Origin: Cydia pomonella
Lineage: Eukaryota; Arthropoda; Insecta; Lepidoptera; Tortricidae
Reading direction: 5' to 3'
DNA length: 64,000 nt
Assembly: GCF_033807575.1 (NCBI RefSeq)
Contig: NC_084725.1
Location: 3,755,001 to 3,819,000, forward strand
In this document: in pieces, positions 54,891 to 63,880 of the stretch
How positions within the stretch are numbered: the first letter of the stretch is position 1
Layout: each line of letters starts with the position of its first letter
Translations under genes and position numbers: made by a program
Notes under the pieces: model-generated
Seen by the model: only the letters and a program-made list of their open reading frames with translations
What the model was told of the DNA's origin: nothing
Databases searched by the model: none

Positions 54891-55664
54891 GAGGTTTTTT
54901 CGTGAGGTGTATTAGAGCGATTTCGGTGATTTTTGGTATTTAGATAAAAACAATTTTTGGCTATCCATTCCGGTTATCGAAACGGCTCTATCTTGACGAC
55001 TTGGCGATTTTTTTGGACTTTTCTTGTTTCTGATTAGGAACGATTTTTGTGCGGTTTTTGTATTTCATTAAAAAATTTGTATCTTCTTTTTCTTTCTTTT
55101 TTTGTTCTTGGTTTTAGGCCTCAAAATTTTCATTTCTTTTCTTCTTTCTTGTCCTGTTTTTCTTGCAACGCTGGGACATCCGGTTCCGGAGTTGCAAGCG
55201 AAACAATTCTTTGTTTTGAAGTTTTGAAACTTGTATTAATTTTCGGAAAAAATTCGTATCTTCTTTTTTCTTCTTTTGTCCACTTTTTTAGTGATACGTT
55301 TATTAGAAGAAGGTTAATAGCTGTCTGTTGCCGGTCCAATAATAATTTTTTGACATCAGAGTCAAAAGTTATTAAGGATTATACAGATTGCTATTCTCGT
55401 TTTTGCGGCGTTTCCAACTACACGACATAAGTTTGTCGATTTTTCGAAAAAGTTGCTGTTTGAACCCGAGAAGCTAGAGTTCGGGCTTTTCGGGATTTGG
55501 ATAGGGGAGATAAAACTCCATATAACTATCCTTGTTCCGAAAACTTTGGACAACTGGAAGGGGGGTAAATTAATTTTTATTCCTCAATTCCGTAACTTTG
55601 TCGAGGGTGACACGGATCACCCTTGACCGTTTTTGCGGAAAACGTTTCTGCGGTCGCCTCCTCC
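54891..55664 (+). promoter_or_regulatory. 5' UTR / presumed internal promoter region of the LINE
   Basis: About 774 bp between the 5' target duplication and the first good ATG (55665). It is T-rich and AT-rich in its first half, unlike the GC-rich coding part. Non-LTR elements transcribe from an internal 5' promoter, so the promoter should lie here, but I recognise no specific motif. A 127-codon frame at 55047-55430 is Phe/Ser/Leu-rich and looks like chance in T-rich sequence. Confidence 0.6.
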
Positions 55665-55904
55665 ATGGGTGTGGAGGGGGAAACTCCGGATCCGGGTGGG
55701 GATAAAGGAGAGGAAGGGGGGGAGTCGAGAAAAAGGGGGGGTAACCAGTCCTCTAAGGGAATGGGGGCCAATATGGTGTCCCAAAGGGAGGTTAGCTCAG
55801 AAATGAGCCAGGATGGTGATGACTCCGAAAGGGGGTACATTGGTGGGGGGGATGCTTCCCCCACCCCTACTCGGGGAAAATTTGGGCAGGCAAAAAGACG
55901 GTAA
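55665..55904 (+). pseudogene. Probable N-terminal part of LINE ORF1, out of frame with the rest
   Basis: This 80-codon frame starts at an ATG in good context (CCTCCATGG) and ends at TAA 55902-55904. It encodes a Gly/Ser/Glu/Asp-rich, low-complexity segment (for example GVEGETPDPGGDKGEEGGES), typical of a Gag N-terminus. The ORF1 frame downstream is open only from about 55823, so the two frames overlap for about 80 nt. Moving from this frame to the ORF1 frame needs a -1 (or +2) shift, and an A-run (CAAAAAG, 55891-55897) sits in the overlap. Either this copy suffered a one-base indel, or the true start is downstream, or there is a programmed shift. I favour an indel. Confidence 0.55.
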
Positions 55905-55945
55905 GACGCCTCTCAGAGTCGTCTTCTGACGAATGGGGCAGTGTC

Positions 55946-57955
55946 GTGGGGACTGACGGAGCGAGGAGCGTTAGCCAGGAGGAAATGGGGGATAAAAGGG
56001 GAAGAAGGGAAAAAAGGACCAGGGATGACCCTGACCCAGACAGTGAAGGCGAGACTCCGGTGCGCAAAGTTAGCACTTCCCGCCGGGGCCGAGGCAAAGG
56101 GCACTATACGGGGCTTAGCGCTGCCAAAAAGCAGCTAGAGGATGTTGGGACTGACACGGAGACGGAGGCCCCCTACAGTCCCAAACCTAGACGAAACACG
56201 GGCAGGCAGTCGCGAAGCCCAGTACGAAGCCCTGTACAAAGCCCGGTACACATGGAGGAAACGTCAGGAGAGTTTGAAACGCCTGGTGGCCGCATCAGGG
56301 CCTGTGCGCAGGAAATAATGAGTGATGCGGCCAAAAGCAAGAATTTAAAGGGCGATATATGGGGCAGAATTAACTCCGCGTGCAGGGAGTTAATGAATCT
56401 TGCAGATTCGCTCGGGGAGTCGGAGGTTGTCCGCGCACTGAAAGCGGACAACGATAGAATGCGGAAGGAGCTGGGGCAGCTCCGTCTGGAAACCAAAGCG
56501 CTGCGCAAGGCCTTCTCGGAGCGCAAGCAGACGGAGCCAATCAGGGCAGGGACGGAGACGCAAACCCTTCTCGAGGAATTGGGCAAAATCATGGAGGTCC
56601 GCCTGGGGAGCTTCCAGAGGGAAATGTTCCAATCCCTGGGGAACATGGTGAATGCCCGCCTCGAGAGTGTGGAGGGACGACTGCCGCCGGAGCCCATCCG
56701 CCGGCCAATGCTGGCTGCCGACAGGAGGAGGATCCGGGAGAGTGCGGGTCAAGGAATGGACGTGGTAACGGCGGAGCACCACGTTAACGAGCCTAGTGCC
56801 CCAAGGCTGGACAAAAGAAGCAGGGGGGTATCCCAATCGGCCTCCCCAACGACGGCTAGCCAACCAGCAAGGGAGGCGCCCCGTGCGGCAGTAGTGCCCC
56901 AGCTGCCCCAGACGCAGGTCGGGCAGACCCAACCCAGGCCGGTACCCACACCGAGGGTTAAAAAACCAGTGGTCCCTGCTCCTAGGGCACCCAAGAAACC
57001 GACTCGACCGAGCATGCCGCCACCTGCGCCGCCTGCACCCCCACGAAGCGAATGGACCACGGTGGTCAAAAAGGGCAAGGCCAAGGGCAAGAGCCCTGCC
57101 CCTCCCCAGCCCCCAAAAAAGGCGGCCCCAAAACTAGTGGCCCCAACCATGGCGGCGGTCGTAGTGGCCCTTAAGCCTGACGCCCAAACCAGCTACAGGG
57201 CCGTCATGGAAAAGGCCACCACGCTGAAACTGGCCGAGCTTGGTGTCGACCACCTTAAGGTCCGCAGGACGGCAACAGGGACGCGTATTATTGAGGTCCC
57301 CGGGGCACAGAGCGGACAGGCCGCCGACAACCTGGCTGAGCGACTCCGGAGCCTGGTAGGTGACATGGCAGATGTCTACAGACCAGTCAAGAAGGCGGAA
57401 ATCAAGATTTCCGGATTTGACGAGTCCGTCACGCCGGAAACCCTGAAGAAAGAGGTTGCCGCTAGAGGTAGATGCCAGGAGGACCAGATATCGGTGGGAG
57501 CGATAAGGATGGCGGCCAACGGGACTGGCTCGGTCATCCTGCGCTGCCCACTGACGGCGGCCAAGGTGGTCGTCACGGCGGGGCGAATAGTGGTTGGGTG
57601 GTCGGCGGCCCGAGTGGAGGCCTTGGAACAGTTGCCCCTGCGCTGCTACCGCTGCATGGGGACGGGGCATACTAGGCCTCTGTGCCCGTCCCCGGTAGAT
57701 AGGGGCGAGTGGTGCTACAGGTGTAGCAAACCGGGCCACAAAAGCCTGGCCTGCGCCGCGTCGGCCCCCTGGTGCGCCGTGTGCCACCATGCTGGGCTAA
57801 AGGCGGGGCACGTGATGGGAGGAAAGGCCTGCACCCCCCCACCAATTAAAGGGAAGGAGACATATGCTGCCAGCCCTGCAGCTCTCGCTGCCGCTGCGGT
57901 TGCCTCCCGGGAAGCACCTCATAACCGGACGGATCCCCAGGCAATGGAAAGTTAA
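55946..57955 (+). CDS. LINE ORF1: Gag-like nucleic-acid-binding protein with zinc knuckles
   Basis: A 669-codon frame. In the R1 clade this protein binds element RNA and forms the ribonucleoprotein needed for retrotransposition. Residues 1-120 are charged and Arg/Ser-rich. About 155-200 is a likely coiled coil (EVVRALKADNDRMRKELGQL). About 300-400 is Pro/Ala/Lys-rich. About 410-560 is a folded region as in R1/SART ORF1s. Then come two CX2CX4HX4C knuckles at 567-580 (CYRCMGTGHTRPLC) and 590-603 (CYRCSKPGHKSLAC), and a third, wider CX2CX8HX6C from 610. The listed start is a GTG; the first ATG in frame is at about 55985, and the real start probably lies upstream in another frame (55665). The stop TAA (57953-57955) overlaps the ORF2 start. 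Confidence 0.88.
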   Translation: MGTDGARSVSQEEMGDKRGRREKRTRDDPDPDSEGETPVRKVSTSRRGRGKGHYTGLSAAKKQLEDVGTDTETEAPYSPKPRRNTGRQSRSPVRSPVQSPVHMEETSGEFETPGGRIRACAQEIMSDAAKSKNLKGDIWGRINSACRELMNLADSLGESEVVRALKADNDRMRKELGQLRLETKALRKAFSERKQTEPIRAGTETQTLLEELGKIMEVRLGSFQREMFQSLGNMVNARLESVEGRLPPEPIRRPMLAADRRRIRESAGQGMDVVTAEHHVNEPSAPRLDKRSRGVSQSASPTTASQPAREAPRAAVVPQLPQTQVGQTQPRPVPTPRVKKPVVPAPRAPKKPTRPSMPPPAPPAPPRSEWTTVVKKGKAKGKSPAPPQPPKKAAPKLVAPTMAAVVVALKPDAQTSYRAVMEKATTLKLAELGVDHLKVRRTATGTRIIEVPGAQSGQAADNLAERLRSLVGDMADVYRPVKKAEIKISGFDESVTPETLKKEVAARGRCQEDQISVGAIRMAANGTGSVILRCPLTAAKVVVTAGRIVVGWSAARVEALEQLPLRCYRCMGTGHTRPLCPSPVDRGEWCYRCSKPGHKSLACAASAPWCAVCHHAGLKAGHVMGGKACTPPPIKGKETYAASPAALAAAAVASREAPHNRTDPQAMES

Positions 57956-57957
57956 TG
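57953..57957 (+). promoter_or_regulatory. TAATG stop-start overlap coupling ORF1 and ORF2
   Basis: ORF1 stop TAA (57953-57955) and ORF2 start ATG (57955-57957) overlap by one base. The same UAAUG arrangement in Bombyx SART1 is known to drive ORF2 translation by termination-reinitiation, helped by downstream RNA structure. Function here is inferred from the identical arrangement. Confidence 0.8.
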
Positions 57958-60900
57958 CCTCCGTTGCAGGATATTGAGGTGCTTCAGTGCAACCTGAATC
58001 ATGCCGCGCGTGCGCAGGACTTAATGATTCAGCACATGGCAGAATGGGAGGTTGCGGCATCGGTGGTGGCGGAGCCGTACTTTGTCCCCCAGCAGGCGAA
58101 CTGGGTGGGCGACAGATGTGGCTCGGTGGCCACGGTAGCCATAGTGGCACCAATGGGGGGAGGCCTGCCCCTCTCCAGAGTCTCAAGCGGCCCTGGTTAT
58201 GTGGTGGCTAAATTGGGGGACATCGTGTTAGTGGGCGTTTACTTCTCCCCCAATAGGCCACTGCATGAATTCGAGGCCTATCTGGAGAGGCTCGGGCGGG
58301 CGGTGGCTGGCGCGGCTCCCTCCCCCATAATGGTCCTGGGGGATCTCAACGCCAAGTGCGCTGCCTGGGGCTCCCCTAGGACCAACCCCAGGGGGACCGT
58401 GCTCCTCGAGTGGTTGGTCGGGCTGGGGCTTGAAGTGGTCAACCGGGGCACAGCCAATACGTGCGTGCGCCTGGCGGGGGGGTCTATCATCGACGTGACA
58501 TTGGCCTCCCCAGCGGCGGCAACACGCATTGCGGACTGGCGGGTCCTGGAAGACACGGAGACCCTCTCTGACCACGTATACATCAGAATGAGGGTCTCCA
58601 GAGCCCGGCATGGCCAACAACCAGGTCCGGCGAGGGGCACGGGGAGATCTCTGAGGTGGAGTCTGGCCACCCTGGATCGGGAGGCGGCCAGAGAGGCGGC
58701 CATGGTGGAAGCCAGATGGGGGCGTCAAATGCCAGAGGAAGCCAATGTGGACAATATGGCCCTTGGCTTCCGTGCTTCCCTCACACGGGCATGCGACGCC
58801 TCAATGAGGAGAGCGGGGCCTCCGCGGAGGAGAAAGGCGACGTATTGGTGGTGTCCGGAAGTGGCCGCTCTCCGGGCTACCAGTAATGCCGCGAGACGGC
58901 AATTTACACGCTGTCGAAGGAGGCGGCACACCCAGGAGGAGCTGGATGCATACCACCTGGCGCTGAATGAGGCCAAGAAGGCCCTCAACCTTGCCATCGC
59001 CAAGGCAAAGGACGCGGCGCACGGGGCCTTTTTGGCCTCTTTAGACGGGGACCCATGGGGACGGCCTTATAAACTTGTAAGAAAGAAGCTTCGTCAGGCC
59101 GCCCCCATGGATGCCATGGACATGGGGACCCTCCGGGGTATCTTAGAAGGCCTGTTCCCTCCAGCCCCAGAGTTCGCTCCTCCTGCAATGGTGGTCCCCA
59201 GGGAGGAGGAGCCCCTGGATCCTGAGGAGGTGCCCCTCGTAACCGAGGGCGATATGGCCCGTGTCGCCCATAGGGTTAGGGCCTGCAAGAAAGCCCCTGG
59301 CCCAGACGGGGTCCATGGCAGGGTCCTACCTATTGTAATGGAGCACCTTGGAGACTGTCTCCAATCCATCTTTAACCGGTGCCTTAGGGATGGACAGTTT
59401 CCAAGGTGCTGGAAAGAGGGAATAGTGTGCCTCCTCCGGAAGGAGGCCAGGCCGGCGGACTCCCCATCCGGGTGGAGGCCAATAGTCCTGTTGGACGAGG
59501 CGGGGAAGATGCTGGAACGCATATTGGCGTCAAGAATAAACCGACACCTACAGGAGACGGGCCCCAATCTCACTGGGCGCCAATATGGGTTTCGAAGCGG
59601 CAGGTCCACGATGGACGCATTGGGGGCACTTCGGGCCTTCCGTGAGAATGCTCTAAAGAAAGGGGAGGGTACCATTGCGGTGTCTCTGGACATCGCCAAC
59701 GCATTCGGTACCCTCCCGTACTCGGTGATACGGGAGGCCCTGAGGTACCACGAGGTGCCCCCATACTTGAGGCGAGTTGTAGACCACTACCTGTCAGACA
59801 GGGTGGTGGTCTGCAACACGCCTGATGGGAGGTTGGAAAGGCGGATGGCCTGCGGTGTTCCCCAGGGGTCGGTGCTTGGACCCCTGTTGTGGAACATCGG
59901 CTTCGACTGGGCCATCCGAGCAGAACTGCTCCCCCGGATGGCCCTCATGTGTTACGCCGATGACACGATGGTGGCCATTCGGGGTAAGGACCTGGAGGAG
60001 GCAATGCGGAGGGCGGAAGTGGCGGCGGACCTCATGATTCTTAGGATCCGCCTCCTAGGACTGAGGGTCTCCCTCGCAAAGACTGACGCGATAGTCTTCG
60101 CGAGGAGAGGTTGGAGGGTGCCCACCGGTGCTTCCCTCAGAATAGCTGGCGGGGATGTTCAGGTGAGGCCCCATATAAAGTACCTCGGCCTCACGCTGGA
60201 CAGGAGGTGGAACTTCGGGGAGCACTTCCGCCAAATTGCTCCCCGGGTAGTGACGGCGGCGTCGGAGATGGGCCGGCTGCTGCCCAACGTGGGAGGACCC
60301 TCGCACGTGTGCCGACGCCTCTACGCAGGAGTGGCGCGCTCAATGGCTCTTTATGGGGCCCCGATCTGGGCCGATAAACTAAACCAAGAGAACAAGGCCC
60401 TACTGCGAAGGCCCCAGAGAGTCATTGCCATACGAGTGTGCAGGGCGTATGTGTCAGTGAGCTGGGCGGCAGCGTGCGTGTTGGCGGGCACCTCACCATG
60501 GGAGCTGGATGCTGAGGTGCTCGCTGACGCGCACAGACGGAGGGTCAGGAGCAGGGAGACAGGCGACTTTCCTGCTCCTGAAGAAGTCAGGGAGGCACGC
60601 AGAACGGCGCAGAGGAGGTTGCGTGGAAAGTGGAAGGTGGACCTGGAGAATTCCCCCTATGGAACCTACACCATAGGGGCAGTTCTCCCGTCGCTAGACC
60701 GATGGCTGGACCGGACGCACGGCAGGGTTGGATACAGACTGGTGCAGGTACTGACCGGACACGGATGCTTCGGTCACTACCTGCACAGGATCGGTCGCGA
60801 GCCTACCCAATCCTGCCATCAATGTGACGAGACGGACGACACCGCCCAGCACACCCTGCAGGTGTGCAGCCGCTGGGTGGTGGAGCGGAGCGCGCTGGTG

Positions 60901-61128
60901 GCAGCCATCGGGACAAATGATCTCTCGCTGCACAGCGTCGTGGCGGCCATGTTGGACAGCGAGAGATCCTGGGAGGCGGTGACCTCCTTTTGTGACGCGG
61001 TTGTCTCGCAAAAGGAGGTCGAGGAGCGGGAGCGCGAGGAGGACCCAAACGCGCTCCCGATCAGGCGAAGACGAATGGGCAGGAGACTTAGGCGGTTCGC
61101 CATTGCGAACCGCGCTATACCTCAGTAG
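57955..61128 (+). CDS. LINE ORF2: AP-endonuclease / reverse transcriptase
   Basis: A 1057-residue open frame with no stops or shifts. It nicks the target and copies the RNA onto the nick (target-primed reverse transcription). The endonuclease is residues 1 to about 215: N13 (LQCNLNHA), E40 (AEPYF), GDLN at 129-132 with D130, and SDH at 205-207, all catalytic positions of the APE family. The RT spans roughly 440-750: KKAPGPDGVHG near 445, a GWRPI block, QYGFRSGRST, the palm motif SLDIANAFG, GVPQGSVLGPLLWN, YADD at 667-670, then KYLGLTLD. A CX2CX8HX4C motif (954-971), as in the R1 clade, lies near the C-terminus. No RNase H domain is visible. The start ATG (57955-57957) shares its A with the ORF1 stop, suggesting reinitiation. 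Confidence 0.95.
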   Translation: MPPLQDIEVLQCNLNHAARAQDLMIQHMAEWEVAASVVAEPYFVPQQANWVGDRCGSVATVAIVAPMGGGLPLSRVSSGPGYVVAKLGDIVLVGVYFSPNRPLHEFEAYLERLGRAVAGAAPSPIMVLGDLNAKCAAWGSPRTNPRGTVLLEWLVGLGLEVVNRGTANTCVRLAGGSIIDVTLASPAAATRIADWRVLEDTETLSDHVYIRMRVSRARHGQQPGPARGTGRSLRWSLATLDREAAREAAMVEARWGRQMPEEANVDNMALGFRASLTRACDASMRRAGPPRRRKATYWWCPEVAALRATSNAARRQFTRCRRRRHTQEELDAYHLALNEAKKALNLAIAKAKDAAHGAFLASLDGDPWGRPYKLVRKKLRQAAPMDAMDMGTLRGILEGLFPPAPEFAPPAMVVPREEEPLDPEEVPLVTEGDMARVAHRVRACKKAPGPDGVHGRVLPIVMEHLGDCLQSIFNRCLRDGQFPRCWKEGIVCLLRKEARPADSPSGWRPIVLLDEAGKMLERILASRINRHLQETGPNLTGRQYGFRSGRSTMDALGALRAFRENALKKGEGTIAVSLDIANAFGTLPYSVIREALRYHEVPPYLRRVVDHYLSDRVVVCNTPDGRLERRMACGVPQGSVLGPLLWNIGFDWAIRAELLPRMALMCYADDTMVAIRGKDLEEAMRRAEVAADLMILRIRLLGLRVSLAKTDAIVFARRGWRVPTGASLRIAGGDVQVRPHIKYLGLTLDRRWNFGEHFRQIAPRVVTAASEMGRLLPNVGGPSHVCRRLYAGVARSMALYGAPIWADKLNQENKALLRRPQRVIAIRVCRAYVSVSWAAACVLAGTSPWELDAEVLADAHRRRVRSRETGDFPAPEEVREARRTAQRRLRGKWKVDLENSPYGTYTIGAVLPSLDRWLDRTHGRVGYRLVQVLTGHGCFGHYLHRIGREPTQSCHQCDETDDTAQHTLQVCSRWVVERSALVAAIGTNDLSLHSVVAAMLDSERSWEAVTSFCDAVVSQKEVEEREREEDPNALPIRRRRMGRRLRRFAIANRAIPQ

Positions 61129-61463
61129 GGCAGCGGGCGAGGGACCCGCACAGCACGGCCCTACATGGGAGGGGGGAGAGTCAGTTATGCGTTTGCTGAC
61201 TCTCCCCAAACTGGTGTGAAGTCCCGGTTCATCCGAGTCGGGACCGCCGGGGGGGTGCTGAGGTGACATGCTTGCGAGCCCCCAGCACCCCCCTTAACGG
61301 CATGGACGGAAACGCCGCAGGGGAGGTTAGTGGGTATTCTCCTCCTCTCCCTCTGAATAGCAGAGGGGGTTACGGAAGGAGCGAGTCCCACATACCGCCC
61401 CCCCAATGGGCTTCCCTCGCCCGGGGGGCGATGATGCGTAAATGCATTCACCCCTGCGATACC
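61129..61463 (+). promoter_or_regulatory. Structured 3' UTR of the LINE
   Basis: 335 bp from the ORF2 stop to the A-tail. Three hairpins follow one another. The first is 61173-61184 with 61196-61207, a perfect 12-bp stem (GGGGAGAGTCAG) and 11-nt loop. The second is 61221-61226 with 61239-61244 (GTCCCG), 12-nt loop. The third is 61251-61260 with 61283-61292 (GGGGGTGCTG), 22-nt loop. In related LINEs the RT recognises a folded 3' UTR, so this is the likely recognition element (inference). Confidence 0.7.
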
Positions 61464-61480
61464 AAAAAAAAAAAAAAAAA

Positions 61481-61495
61481 GGGACCATAATTCGT
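61481..61495. repeat. 3' target-site duplication of the LINE
   Basis: Second copy of GGGACCATAATTCGT, directly after the poly(A) tail. No mismatch to the upstream copy. Confidence 0.92.
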
Positions 61496-61546
61496 ACGAG
61501 AGTTATTATTGCCTCAGCAAAGGTGTTAAGTTTCGCGAACCCCCTC

Positions 61547-61578
61547 CTAAGTCGGTCCCTGCTGAGGGACCGACTTAG
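61547..61578. repeat. Perfect hairpin inside the LINE fragment
   Basis: CTAAGTCGGTCCCT (61547-61560) and AGGGACCGACTTAG (61565-61578): a 14-bp perfect stem with 4-nt loop, as from a local template switch. Confidence 0.85.
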
Positions 61579-61831
61579 AAGTTTTTCCTATGGCAGCTCT
61601 CCTCTTCTCCCTGTCGGTTACTTTGTGGAGAGCGTTGCTCAGTGTGATGGCCATCTGGACGGATATTTGGTCACATCGTCTCGATGGACTTGGTCTTCTA
61701 AGCCGTCTGCCGTCCACCTTTCCCATCACCATAAATCTATCCAAGATGTCAGGGTCTGTGCGAAATATGTGACTGAAGTATCTCAGTTCTCGTTGAAGAC
61801 GGATGGTGGGTAGTTTAGGTTCCTTTTCCAA
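61547..61831 (-). pseudogene. LINE RT C-terminal fragment, antisense (RTE-like)
   Basis: Reads RELRYFSHIFRTDPDILDRF, MVMGKVDGRRLRRPSPSRRC and DQISVQMAITLSNALHKVTD, matching the stereotyped C-terminal 'FGHI.R.D...MVMGKVEG.R.RGRSP.RW.DQI' block of insect LINE ORFs. The R1-clade element inserted about 50 bp upstream of this remnant. Confidence 0.75.
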
Positions 61832-62879
61832 TTTGAACTGGGCTAATATGGATATGTTCGCGAAGAAAAATATTTTTTTATAAAGAACGCTGTCTTGCTA
61901 CCATCTGAGTTAACTGGTATGAATACCTACTTAGAATTGTCCAATAACGTGTAATCATACCGAAATCACGCGCCCACAAATCAGATTAACCGACACGCCG
62001 ACACGTCGACACGTACGCCGACTTTTATGTTGAGTCGAAATTAGCTGGTTTAGTACGCGAAATTTATGATAAGCTCGTAATATTTAGGTCAGAGTTTTAA
62101 AGCGAGTCTGTATTGTGTGTATTTTAGGTTATTTTTTATATGATCCTTTAAACATTTTGTACGCGAGCGTAAGGCTTAATCCTATGACTTGATCCTAGGA
62201 GGGTCTTGGTCAGTTTAATTATAAAATCATAATTATTTACCAATAAATAATACAGAACCAGTATAATATTTTGCTATAGTTACTTTAAAAACTACAAAAA
62301 AAAAAACTCTTTTTATACTTAAAACTAATCAAAAGATAAACTGTTTAAACTAAATTTATTATATGACGAAATTACGACTGCCTTACCTAAGTAAGTACAT
62401 GTATTTCAATATTTGTAGGTAATTAAAATCACATTTTTTTTGTATTTTTGTTGCTAAAAAGCTTCAAAAAAATTATAAAAAATATCTTTATACTACAAAA
62501 GAATGTGATTCTGCAATCTTTATTTTATTACTAATAATTTATTTGTTAAATACCTACTTGCTTATAAATATCTACTTAGTCTAATTATATGTTTTTTTAG
62601 GATTTATTAAAAAATATACATTGTAATTTTCTATGGATACATTTTAATATTTTGTATGCCCAAAATATTATTAACGTTTACTTGACAAATATTTATTAAG
62701 GTATTTATTTTGTAAGGTATGTATTCATCAAATCGGTAAAGCATTTACAAATCTAATAAGATTATTACTTATATCAAATTAAACATTTTCAAGTTCTTTG
62801 AAGAATTTGAAAATGTTTAATTTGAGACTTAACAATATTAGGTACCTACCTAAAATACTTGTAAGAATATAAAGAGAAA
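61832..62879. other. Unassigned AT-rich stretch
   Basis: 62777-62823 holds a local hairpin (AAATTAAACATTTTCAAGTT / AATTTGAAAATGTTTAATTT). No gene. Confidence 0.5.
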
Positions 62880-63430
62880 AAGCGGCCAAGTGCGAGTCGG
62901 ACTCGCCCATGAAGGGTTCCGTACCATTTATGACGTATTAAAAAAACTACTTACTAGATCTGGTTCAAACCAATTTTCGGTGGAAGTTTGCATGGTAATG
63001 TATATCATATATTTTTTTTAGATTTTTCATTCTGTTAATTTAGAAGTTACAGGGGGGGGGGGGCACACATTTTTTCACTTTGGAAGTGTCTCTCGCGCAA
63101 ACTATTCAGTTTAGAAAAAAATGATATTAGAAACCTCAATATCATTTTTGAAGACCTATCCAAAGATACCCCACACGTATGGGTTTGATGAAAAAAGATT
63201 TTTTAAGTTTCAGTTCTAAGTATGGGGAACCCCCAAAATTTATTGTTTTTTTTTCTATTTTTGTGTGAAAATCTTAATGCGGTTCATAGAATACATCTAC
63301 TTACCAAGTTTGAACAGTATAGCTTTTATAGTTTCGGAAAAAAGTGGCTGTGACAGAATCGGACAGACAGACGGACATGACGAATCTATAAGGGTTCCGT
63401 TTTTTACCATTTGGCTACGGAACCCTAAAA
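62880..63430 (+). repeat. Repeat F, complete simple copy
   Basis: AGCGGCCAAGTGCGAGTCGG to GGCTACGGAACCCTAAAAA, with one core unit (compare 3.6 units at 27904-28945), a G13 run near 63052 and the ACAGACAGACGGACATG block. The 112-codon frame (63265-63603) starts in it and is not a gene. Confidence 0.88.
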
Positions 63431-63880
63431 ATGGTATACTACGCTTTATTAAATCCATAATATTCTCAACAGCGTCTATTAAATTAATTCTCTCATCATC
63501 TAATTTAGCTACTTGGACAAACATCTCTTATTATTATGTTCATTATAAGAGTCTAATAAAGCAGGCCAACAATGAGAATATTTCTGAACGCATATCTACT
63601 TAAATAAGATTACGAGGGTATTGTATTCGTCCGACCGGAAAATTACTGGAGCGCACCCGAAATTTCACGAAAGGTCCCGAAGTTGAGTTCATCGTTCATC
63701 TGACTTACGGCCTGATTCGAGCTTTAAGATATCTCAAACATTTGCTAAGGATACGATATGGATTTTCAGTGTCAAAATAGATGTGTCTTCAAACAATTTT
63801 TATTCTATTTATTGTCACTTAGCAACTATCCTTATAGGTTAACCCTAATACAATAGCGCCTTATTAACTATATCATTTAT
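63431..63880. other. Unassigned; possible truncated MITE at 63708
   Basis: TACGGCCTGATTCGAGCTTT at 63708 resembles the CGGCCCGATTCGAA MITE end but no partner end is seen. Confidence 0.4.

Larger units (their letters stand above)
54891..61480 (+). mobile_element. Full-length R1-clade-like non-LTR retrotransposon
   Basis: A 6.6-kb LINE bounded on both sides by the identical 15-mer GGGACCATAATTCGT (54876-54890 and 61481-61495), which is the target-site duplication. The 3' copy follows directly on a 17-A tail (61464-61480). The layout is a 5' UTR of about 0.77 kb, ORF1 (Gag-like, zinc knuckles), ORF2 (AP-endonuclease plus reverse transcriptase) overlapping as TAATG, and a structured 3' UTR. The element is clearly GC-rich while both flanks are AT-rich. 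An APE-type endonuclease, a C-terminal CCHC, no visible RNase H and a duplication near the 14 bp of R1 all suit the R1 clade (R1, TRAS, SART, Waldo group). The target is not obviously rDNA, TTAGG telomere repeat or microsatellite. Exact duplication and open ORF2 imply a young insertion. Clade placement is inference from motifs. Confidence 0.93.

Noticed and set aside
55047..55430. 127-codon frame in the LINE 5' UTR
   Set aside because: Phe/Ser/Leu-rich product of T-rich DNA; a Gag start at 55665 is much better supported.
56173..57790. Long antisense frames (174, 180, 133, 218 codons) inside ORF1
   Set aside because: Shadows of the GC-rich sense frame; Arg/Pro/Gly/Leu composition, no motifs.
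58228..61269. Antisense frames of up to 201 codons inside ORF2
   Set aside because: Shadows of a clearly functional RT frame.
54891..61480. Endogenous viral or LTR element
   Set aside because: No LTRs, protease or integrase; A-tail, target duplication and APE domain identify a LINE.
63265..63603. 112-codon frame at the window end
   Set aside because: First half is repeat F, which occurs at three other places; the rest is AT-rich chance.
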